From Lysobacterales bacterium (lineage in GTDB: Bacteria > Pseudomonadota > Gammaproteobacteria > Xanthomonadales > SZUA-36), in assembly GCA_009692275.1 (NCBI GenBank), contig SHZL01000183.1:1-5744 (forward strand): 5,744 bases of DNA, read 5' to 3'. Made by a program: the position numbers and the translations under genes. Shown here in pieces: positions 1 through 5,146 of the stretch. The stretch's first letter is position 1. Each line of letters opens with the position of its first letter. The notes beneath the pieces are model-generated. The model had not been told where the DNA came from and ran no database searches. It saw nothing but the letters and a program-made list of their open reading frames with translations.

Positions 1-1
1 G

Positions 2-589
2 GGTGACCAGGCGCCACATCAGTACGCGGCCATTGCTGACCGCAATGACCTGGCAGGGCAGGTTGACCGCCAAATCATTCCCGGTTTGCTTAAGTCATTC
101 GTTGAGAGCTCGGACAAACAGATCGTGTCGCTGAGTGTCAATTCCATCCTGGACTATAGTTTCCCCGGGTGGCTTTCCGGCCAGCTGGCTGAATGTTGCG
201 TTGAACCCGGCAAGTTGATCCTGCAAATCAACGTGGCCACAGCTCTGGCCAACCTCAAGCCGGTTCAGCGCCTCATGCATGAGCTTGAGCCGTTTGGCTG
301 CAAACTTTCTATTTCCGGATTTGATGCCGAGCGGCGTACTCGGCAGGTGCTGGAACACCTGAACGCCTCGTACATCAAAATCCAGCCCTCTTTGACCGAA
401 AAATTAACGGGAAACACGGCCCAGCAGGAAATGGTAAGAGCCATAGTCGATGCTGCGGAAGCACGAAAAGTTGCTGTCATTGCTGACGAAGTCGCTGACA
501 CGTCAAGCCTGTCGATACTCTGGCAGTGCGGCGTGAAACTCATCGCCGGCGCATTCCTCAAGGAAAACTCCCAGGTTGTTGGGCAGTAA
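2..589 (+). CDS. Degenerate EAL-domain (FimX-like) protein, C-terminal 195 residues
   Basis: The reading frame is open from the first bases of the window to a TAA at 587-589, so the gene starts upstream and only its last 195 residues are seen. The fold pattern fits an EAL domain of the FimX type: an Ala-Asp-x-x-Asp-Leu...Val-Asp-Arg helix (residues 12-23), SVNS (45-48), LQIN (74-77), YIKI (124-127), VIADEVAD (159-166) and LWQCGVKLIAGAFL near the end. Active EAL phosphodiesterases carry ITE, DDFG, KID, AEGVE and QGY at these places. Here they read INV, SGFD, KIQ, ADEVA and AGA, so most metal- and c-di-GMP-contacting acids are gone, while Asn47 and Lys126 remain. The EAL tripeptide itself and any PAS, GGDEF or receiver domain would lie outside the window. 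I infer a non-enzymatic regulator, perhaps of type IV pili as FimX is; even ligand binding is doubtful. The FimX relationship rests on remembered similarity and is moderate. Confidence 0.75.
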   Translation, partial: GDQAPHQYAAIADRNDLAGQVDRQIIPGLLKSFVESSDKQIVSLSVNSILDYSFPGWLSGQLAECCVEPGKLILQINVATALANLKPVQRLMHELEPFGCKLSISGFDAERRTRQVLEHLNASYIKIQPSLTEKLTGNTAQQEMVRAIVDAAEARKVAVIADEVADTSSLSILWQCGVKLIAGAFLKENSQVVGQ

Positions 590-607
590 CAGCCCTGCCC
601 TGTCTTT
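581..607 (+). terminator. Possible weak intrinsic terminator of the EAL-domain gene
   Basis: A 6-bp GC-rich stem, GGGCAG (581-586) with CTGCCC (595-600), has an 8-nt loop and is followed by TGTCTTT. The stop codon TAA (587-589) lies in the loop. The T tract is short and interrupted, so this is a weak candidate only. Confidence 0.25.
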
Positions 608-650
608 CACAGAAACACACCGCCCACATTAACTGCTCCAAAGTGAAAGA
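603..650. repeat. 8-bp inverted repeat in the gluQ upstream region
   Basis: TCTTTCAC (603-610) is the exact reverse complement of GTGAAAGA (643-650), separated by 32 bp. The right arm also takes part in a second, smaller inverted repeat, AAAGA (646-650) with TCTTT (656-660). It lies in the intergenic region just upstream of the putative gluQ promoter, so an operator role is conceivable. Nothing in the sequence identifies a regulator, and an 8-bp match could be chance. Confidence 0.35.
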
Positions 651-654
651 GTGA

Positions 655-684
655 TTCTTTAGGGTGGCCGGCCTGCGCTAGACT
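655..684 (+). promoter_or_regulatory. Putative sigma70-type promoter of gluQ
   Basis: TAGACT (679-684) matches 4 of 6 bases of the -10 consensus. An 18-bp spacer separates it from TTCTTT (655-660), a poor -35 match in which only the first TT agrees. The -10 box ends only 8 bases before the gluQ ATG at 693, so transcription would begin at about 690-693. There is no better box between the EAL-domain gene and gluQ. The call is tentative. Confidence 0.35.
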
Positions 685-692
685 GCTCCTTT

Positions 693-1592
693 ATGAGCAC
701 CTATCCTGGTTCAAAAACTTATATTGGGCGATTTGCACCATCGCCAACGGGCAGGTTGCACTTTGGTTCGCTGCTCGCGGCCGTGGCAAGCTATCTGCAG
801 GCAAGAAAATCCCACGGCAAATGGCTGGTTCGAATCGAGGATATTGACCCGCCAAGAGAAATTGTGGGTAGCGCCGAGGCTATTCTCTCTGACCTGGCAA
901 CCCTTGGGATGACCGCTGATGAACCGGTGCTATTTCAAAGCCACAGGTTCAAAGCCTATCAGCAAAGCTGTGAGCAGCTTATTCAGTCAGGACTGGCGTA
1001 TTGGTGCGGTTGTAGCCGGAGGGATTTGCCTGCAACCGGCATTTACCCGGGGACTTGCCGCAATGGTCTCCCGCCCGGAAAATTGCCACGAGCACTCCGC
1101 GTCAGGGTCGGTGACGTGCCGCTCAGCTTCATGGACAGGATACATGGGGAACAGGTGGACGATTTGCAGTCCTCTATCGGTGATTTCGTAATAAAGAGGG
1201 CTGACGGAGTCTATGCATACCAGCTTGCCGTAGTGGTGGATGATGCCTTCCAACACGTCACGGAAGTGGTTAGGGGAACCGACCTACTCGATTCCACCGC
1301 CCGGCAGGTATGGCTGCAACAATGCCTTGGCCTGCCAACGCCGGGTTATGTCCATATTTCCACTGCGGTATTGCCCGATGGCAGCAAGCTAAGCAAGAGC
1401 ATGGACTCAGATCCCATCTGCCGACAGGCGCCCGCAGAGGCGCTCCGGGCCGCTTTGATTTTCCTCGGCCACGAACCGCCTGCAGGTGGCCTTGCCAGCA
1501 TCTGGCACTGGGCAATTGAGAACTGGTCGATTGCTAGGTTAAGCAAGGATCATGGCATAGCAGTTGACCTCGGCAACCTGGCAGGGAAGTAA
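693..1592 (+). CDS. gluQ: Glutamyl-Q tRNA(Asp) synthetase
   Basis: This is a paralogue of the catalytic half of glutamyl-tRNA synthetase. It activates glutamate with ATP without tRNA and attaches it to the queuosine base at wobble position 34 of tRNA-Asp, in the cytoplasm. The 299-residue length fits the family (E. coli about 308) and there is no anticodon-binding domain. Visible marks are RFAPSPTG (13-20), the class I HIGH-type motif HFGS (23-26), RIEDIDPPRE (47-56), a zinc site Cys105-x-Cys107...Tyr118-x3-Cys122, YQLAVVVDD (176-184), EVVRGTDLLDST (191-202) and the KMSKS-type loop KLSKS (232-236). ATG 693 is chosen because the conserved core begins about 11 residues later. No Shine-Dalgarno sequence precedes it. 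In many gammaproteobacteria gluQ follows dksA; here it follows an EAL-domain gene and precedes accA, with its own probable promoter. The identification is secure; the older symbol is yadB. Confidence 0.96.
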   Translation: MSTYPGSKTYIGRFAPSPTGRLHFGSLLAAVASYLQARKSHGKWLVRIEDIDPPREIVGSAEAILSDLATLGMTADEPVLFQSHRFKAYQQSCEQLIQSGLAYWCGCSRRDLPATGIYPGTCRNGLPPGKLPRALRVRVGDVPLSFMDRIHGEQVDDLQSSIGDFVIKRADGVYAYQLAVVVDDAFQHVTEVVRGTDLLDSTARQVWLQQCLGLPTPGYVHISTAVLPDGSKLSKSMDSDPICRQAPAEALRAALIFLGHEPPAGGLASIWHWAIENWSIARLSKDHGIAVDLGNLAGK

Positions 1593-1597
1593 ACAAA

Positions 1598-1627
1598 ATG
1601 AGGCGCCTGTCGCAGTCACGTTATAAT
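1598..1627 (+). promoter_or_regulatory. Probable sigma70-type promoter of accA (and the downstream operon)
   Basis: A perfect TATAAT (1622-1627) lies 29 bases before the accA ATG. The best -35 candidate is ATGAGG (1598-1603), which matches only 3 of 6 consensus bases with an 18-bp spacer. Transcription would start near 1632-1636, giving a leader of about 21-25 nt. The gap between gluQ and accA is only 64 bp and shows no terminator hairpin, so read-through from gluQ is also possible. Confidence 0.6.
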
Positions 1628-1656
1628 GTCAACCTGGACATTCTTGAGAACGGACG

Positions 1657-2613
1657 ATGAATCCCAACCACCTGGATTTTGAACAGCCAATTGCCGAGTT
1701 GCAGGCCAAAATTGATGAACTACGCAATGTGGGTTCGGACAATGCCATCAATCTTGATGAGGAAATCCAGCGGCTGCAGGTAAAAATGCGCCAGAAGATA
1801 AAGACCATTTTTAGTAACCTTTCCCCATGGCAAGTCTCGCAATTAAGCCGCCATCCCCTGCGACCCTATTCACTGGATTACGTTGAAAAAATTTTTGACG
1901 ATTTCCATGAATTGCACGGTGACCGCGCATTCGCAGATGACCATGCAATCGTTGGCGGGTTAGCGCGATTCCGGCAGAGAGCCGTGATGTTCATTGGTCA
2001 ACAGAAAGGCCGTGACACGAAAGCCAAAGTGTTCCGGAATTTCGGCATGCCAAGACCGGAGGGTTATCGCAAAGCTCTGCGGCTGATGAACTTTGCTGCC
2101 CGATTCCGCTTACCCCTGCTAACCTTCATAGATACACCGGGCGCCTACCCTGGCGTCGGCGCCGAAGAGCGCGGTCAATCGGAGGCTATCGCGCGGAATC
2201 TGGAAGTCATGTCGCGCCTGCCTGTTCCGGTCGTGTGTACTATTATCGGCGAGGGAGGGTCTGGAGGCGCATTGGCCATCGGCGTTGGTGATCGCGTTAA
2301 CATGCTGGAATACAGCACCTATTCGGTGATTTCACCGGAAGGATGCGCATCTATTCTGTGGAAGGATGCTGCCAACGCCGAAGAGGCGGCAACTGCATTG
2401 GGTATAACCTCCGATCGCCTCAAGGCTCTGGGTTTGATCGACGAAATAATCCCTGAACCATTGGGTGGCGCACACAAAGAGCCGGATGAAGTTGCCAGGC
2501 GCATTGCTGACTGCATCGAGCGGCAATTGGAAGAACTGAGCAGCCTGCCAGTAGACACTCTGCTGGAGTCGCGCTACCTGCGGCTCCTGTCGTATGGCGA
2601 ATTCCAGGGATAA
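1657..2613 (+). CDS. accA: Acetyl-CoA carboxylase carboxyltransferase subunit alpha
   Basis: With AccD, AccA forms the cytoplasmic alpha2-beta2 carboxyltransferase that moves the carboxyl group from carboxybiotin on AccB to acetyl-CoA, making malonyl-CoA, the committed step of fatty acid synthesis. At 318 residues it matches the family almost exactly (E. coli 319). The N-terminal helical segment begins LDFEQPIAELQAKIDEL (6-22), the typical AccA start, which supports ATG 1657. The crotonase-fold core carries RPYSLDYVEKIF (69-80), FHELHGDR (83-90), IDTPGAYPGVGAEERGQSEA (158-177), the oxyanion-type loop GEGGSGGALAIG (198-209) and SPEGCASILWKD (226-237). Only a weak ribosome site (GAGA, 1646-1649) precedes the start. 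It is probably the first gene of an accA-tilS-xseB-ispA transcript. accA often lies next to tilS; the immediate upstream neighbour gluQ is less usual. No key residue appears to be missing. Confidence 0.97.
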   Translation: MNPNHLDFEQPIAELQAKIDELRNVGSDNAINLDEEIQRLQVKMRQKIKTIFSNLSPWQVSQLSRHPLRPYSLDYVEKIFDDFHELHGDRAFADDHAIVGGLARFRQRAVMFIGQQKGRDTKAKVFRNFGMPRPEGYRKALRLMNFAARFRLPLLTFIDTPGAYPGVGAEERGQSEAIARNLEVMSRLPVPVVCTIIGEGGSGGALAIGVGDRVNMLEYSTYSVISPEGCASILWKDAANAEEAATALGITSDRLKALGLIDEIIPEPLGGAHKEPDEVARRIADCIERQLEELSSLPVDTLLESRYLRLLSYGEFQG

Positions 2614-2628
2614 TTCGCAGCCAATTTT

Positions 2629-4017
2629 GTGAAAAAACAGGCCGTGAGCTTTTCAATCGGGCAATTGCAAGAGCGCCTTGCCCGACTGCCCGTTGTTTCC
2701 AAGATTTGGGTGGGTTTCAGCGGCGGTGCTGACTCCACCGCGTTGCTCGTGGCACTCAAGGAGATGGAACATGATTTGCCGGCAGAATTTGCTGCCGTGC
2801 ATTTCAACCACGGCCTGCAGGAAGCCGCTGACGAGTGGCAGCATCACTGCCAGTCATTCTGTGATGAAAGAAATATTCCGCTCAGTATTTATTGTCTTAA
2901 ATTGAACCTCAAGGAAGGGCAAAGCGCCGAAGAACAAGCCAGGAATGGCCGCTATCTTTCGATTGAAAGTTTCCTGGAAGAAAAACAGGTTTACCTGACT
3001 GCCCATCATGCAGATGACAACGCAGAAACCCTGTTCCTCAACCTGATGAGAGGTAGCGGCCTTGATGGGCTCGCCGGAGTCCCGGCATTGCGGCCTGCGG
3101 GTAAAGGTTGGGTGGCGCGGCCACTACTGGATTTCCGCCGCAGCAGCCTGGAAGAATTCCTGCGTGCGCGTGGTATTGCCTGGCTGCAAGATCCTTCGAA
3201 TCTGGATACATCCTTTGATCGCAACTTCCTGCGAAACACCGTATTTCCGGAACTGGACAGTCGCTGGCCTGGACTGGTCAGCAACTTAAATCAAACGTCA
3301 CGGAATGCGCGCGATTCAGCCTCTGTGCTGGCGACTTTGCTGTCGCATCCCCATGCCAATCCAGTCATCGACGAGCATACGCTGTCACTGGATATCCTTT
3401 TGGGTTTGAAGGATGAGGTGCAAACGGCGGTGCTGCGCCAGTGGGTCAGAGGGAAAGGCGCACTCACCCCTCCCAGGCGGCGTTTGCAGCAGTTTCTGGA
3501 TCAACTTCGCACTACTGCAGCGACAGCTAACCAGGCGGAACTGCGCTGGGCTGGACAAATAGTCAAGCGGCACCAGCGTACTATCTGGTGGCATGGCTTG
3601 CCCTGCCCCGAATTAAGCCCTACGCTCACATGGGAATCTGGTGCCAGCCTGTCTTTGGGCCCAGAATTCGGTACTATCCTGTTGTCGGGCAGCAACGGTG
3701 TGATTCCACCGGGCTGGGAAGTCGGATCCCTCAGAAACGGCGCCCGGATGAAGCTGCATGCATCGGGACCCCGACGCAAGCTCATTGACGTTTTGCGCGA
3801 ACAGGGAATACCCCCCTGGTTACGCCATGCGGTTCCGGTGCTTTACTGGAACGGCGCTGCTGTGTCCCTGGGTGATGGCGTGATGGAACCTGGACTGTTC
3901 AGATGGCTGGAAAAAAACGATGCCAGCCTGCACTGGCATCCAATTCACCCATTGCTGCGTAAATTGAAGTCAGTTAGTGTCCAGCCTGCGGAAAGGAAGA
4001 ACATGCCATATGAGTAG
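2629..4017 (+). CDS. tilS: tRNA(Ile)-lysidine synthase
   Basis: TilS uses ATP and lysine to convert the wobble cytidine 34 of tRNA-Ile(CAU) to lysidine, changing its identity from Met to Ile and its decoding from AUG to AUA; it is usually essential. The N-terminal PP-loop domain shows SGGADST (31-37), HFNHGLQ (58-64), AHHADDNAETLFLNLMRGSG (125-144), RPLLDFRR (164-171) and DPSNLDTSFDRNFLRN (188-203). A middle helical domain follows, and the C-terminal TilS domain is clear at about 368-418 (RNGARMKL, RRKLIDVLREQGIPPWLRHA, LGDGV). The 462 residues are slightly longer than E. coli (432). The start is uncertain: GTG 2629 is given, but GTG 2644 is in frame and would give a protein five residues shorter. 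Neither has a Shine-Dalgarno sequence. It lies 15 bp after accA and overlaps xseB by 8 bp, which points to one operon. The function is secure. Confidence 0.95.
   Translation: MKKQAVSFSIGQLQERLARLPVVSKIWVGFSGGADSTALLVALKEMEHDLPAEFAAVHFNHGLQEAADEWQHHCQSFCDERNIPLSIYCLKLNLKEGQSAEEQARNGRYLSIESFLEEKQVYLTAHHADDNAETLFLNLMRGSGLDGLAGVPALRPAGKGWVARPLLDFRRSSLEEFLRARGIAWLQDPSNLDTSFDRNFLRNTVFPELDSRWPGLVSNLNQTSRNARDSASVLATLLSHPHANPVIDEHTLSLDILLGLKDEVQTAVLRQWVRGKGALTPPRRRLQQFLDQLRTTAATANQAELRWAGQIVKRHQRTIWWHGLPCPELSPTLTWESGASLSLGPEFGTILLSGSNGVIPPGWEVGSLRNGARMKLHASGPRRKLIDVLREQGIPPWLRHAVPVLYWNGAAVSLGDGVMEPGLFRWLEKNDASLHWHPIHPLLRKLKSVSVQPAERKNMPYE
3993..3999 (+). promoter_or_regulatory. Ribosome binding site of xseB
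   Basis: AAGGAAG sits 10 bases before ATG 4010, inside the 3' end of tilS. It is the only clear purine-rich Shine-Dalgarno sequence found before any start in this window. It decides for ATG 4010 over the in-frame GTG at 3977, which would lie upstream of it. Confidence 0.65.
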
Positions 4018-4243
4018 CAAACAAGACAAGAAGCCTGATTTTGAAAGCGCGTTGGCGGAACTCGAGGGCCTGGTTTCCAAGCTGGAATCAGGGGATTTGA
4101 GCCTCGACCAGTCTCTGGCGTGTTTCAAACGGGGGGTCGAATTGACCCGGTACTGCCAATCCGTTCTGGATGAAGCGCAAAAAGCGGTCGAACTCCTGGG
4201 CAGCAATACAGATGGACAAACAGGCATTGAACCGTCCAACTGA
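4010..4243 (+). CDS. xseB: Exodeoxyribonuclease VII small subunit
   Basis: XseB is the small helical subunit that binds XseA to form exonuclease VII, which degrades single-stranded DNA from both ends to short oligonucleotides and takes part in mismatch repair and damage processing. The 77-residue product matches the family length (E. coli 80). It shows the XseB pattern: FESALAELEGLVSKLESGDL (11-30), then SLDQSL and a second helix FKRGVELTRYCQSVLDEAQK. XseA is not in the window. ATG 4010 was chosen because of the ribosome site just before it and because the conserved DFE...LE block starts right after a short Lys-rich leader. It overlaps the end of tilS by 8 bp and the start of ispA by 32 bp, so translation is probably coupled. 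xseB-ispA-dxs is a conserved block in gammaproteobacteria. Confidence 0.93.
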   Translation: MSSKQDKKPDFESALAELEGLVSKLESGDLSLDQSLACFKRGVELTRYCQSVLDEAQKAVELLGSNTDGQTGIEPSN

Positions 4244-5120
4244 CGCCAGCGCAATTGTAGCCAACTGGCAACAGAGGTTTGAAAGTGAACTGGCGAGTCA
4301 ACTGTCGTTGTCTGCGCCGGAACCGGACCGACTACACCAGGCCATGAAGTATTCTTCACTTTCCGGTGGCAAGCGCATAAGGCCAATGTTGGTCTACGCT
4401 GCCGGGTTGGCAGTGGGACTGCAACCTGAAAAACTGACGGCAATCGCCTGCTCCGTAGAACTCATTCATGCTTACTCGCTGATCCATGACGACCTTCCGG
4501 CAATGGATGATGACGACATGCGCCGGGGTCGCGCAACCTGCCATCTCGAGTTCGATGAAGCGACCGCCATCCTTGCGGGAGACGCCTTACAGGCCCTGGC
4601 ATTCCAAACCCTTGCGGATGAGTTGGCCGATCAGCCTGATGTTGCCATTCGCCTGGTGAGCGAACTGGCGGTGGCCTGCGGCTCAGGCGGGATGGCCGGC
4701 GGGCAAATGCTTGATTTGCTGGCTGGTGTAAAAACGGCGAATATCAAACAGTTAGAACATATACACGAGCTAAAAACCGGGGCGTTGATACGCACCTGCG
4801 TGGTCGCACCAGGAATTGTCGCCAGAAGCAATGACGCCATCCTTCGTACACTGGATCAATTCGGCCGCTGCGTAGGGCTGGGATTTCAGATACAAGACGA
4901 CATTCTTGACGTGATCGGTGATCCCGCAAATCTTGGCAAGAGCATCAATGCCGATGCAGAACACAACAAGCCAACCTTTCCCGCTCTCATTGGCCTGGAT
5001 GGTTCACGTGCGCGTGCCAGGCAGTTGCGGGATGACGCCCTGGCAGCCCTGAATGAACTGGATGGCGACACTTCGGTCCTGGCCTGGCTGGCCGACTACA
5101 TGATTAGCCGTGATCGTTAG
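4212..5120 (+). CDS. ispA: (2E,6E)-Farnesyl diphosphate synthase (short-chain polyprenyl synthase)
   Basis: IspA condenses DMAPP and then GPP with IPP to give farnesyl diphosphate, the precursor for undecaprenyl phosphate, quinone side chains and haem O. The 302 residues are close to E. coli IspA (299). Visible motifs are GGKRIRP (52-58, IPP binding), HAYSLIHDDLPAMDDDD (86-102, first Asp-rich motif), RRG (104-106), HLEFDEATAILAGDALQ (111-127), KTG (188-190), the second Asp-rich motif FQIQDDILD (225-233) and NKPTFPAL (252-259). Residues Tyr88 and Ser89, just before the first Asp-rich motif, match E. coli IspA and suit a C15 product, although closely related geranylgeranyl synthases cannot be fully excluded. 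ATG 4212 gives family-like length; a longer in-frame start at ATG 4170 would overlap xseB by 74 bp. No Shine-Dalgarno sequence is seen, so initiation probably depends on coupling to xseB translation. Confidence 0.95.
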   Translation: MDKQALNRPTDASAIVANWQQRFESELASQLSLSAPEPDRLHQAMKYSSLSGGKRIRPMLVYAAGLAVGLQPEKLTAIACSVELIHAYSLIHDDLPAMDDDDMRRGRATCHLEFDEATAILAGDALQALAFQTLADELADQPDVAIRLVSELAVACGSGGMAGGQMLDLLAGVKTANIKQLEHIHELKTGALIRTCVVAPGIVARSNDAILRTLDQFGRCVGLGFQIQDDILDVIGDPANLGKSINADAEHNKPTFPALIGLDGSRARARQLRDDALAALNELDGDTSVLAWLADYMISRDR

Positions 5121-5146
5121 CACTGCAACCCCAACGGCGATAAAAT
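5117..5146 (+). promoter_or_regulatory. Putative sigma70-type promoter for dxs
   Basis: TAAAAT (5141-5146) matches 5 of 6 bases of the -10 consensus. It lies 18 bp after TTAGCA (5117-5122), which matches 4 of 6 bases of the -35 and contains the ispA stop codon TAG. Transcription would begin near 5152-5154, at or just before the second ATG of dxs (5154) and after the first (5145). dxs could also be read from the upstream operon. Confidence 0.45.

Noticed and set aside
666..673. GGCCGGCC palindrome upstream of gluQ
   Set aside because: A perfect 8-bp palindrome, but with no repeat elsewhere in the window and no spacing that suggests an operator; probably chance in a GC-rich stretch.
1604..1656. 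Terminator or riboswitch between gluQ and accA
   Set aside because: Only the GGCGCC palindrome is present; there is no stem followed by a T tract, and the leader after TATAAT is too short for a riboswitch.
3977..4009. Longer xseB start at GTG 3977
   Set aside because: The clear ribosome site at 3993-3999 lies downstream of it, and the extra residues are not typical of XseB.
4170..4211. Longer ispA start at ATG 4170
   Set aside because: It would add a Lys/Arg-rich 14-residue extension encoded within xseB and a 74-bp overlap; ATG 4212 gives family-like length.
3970..4443. Antisense open frame (157 codons) opposite tilS end, xseB and ispA start
   Set aside because: It is opposite three well-supported genes and its product has no recognisable domain.
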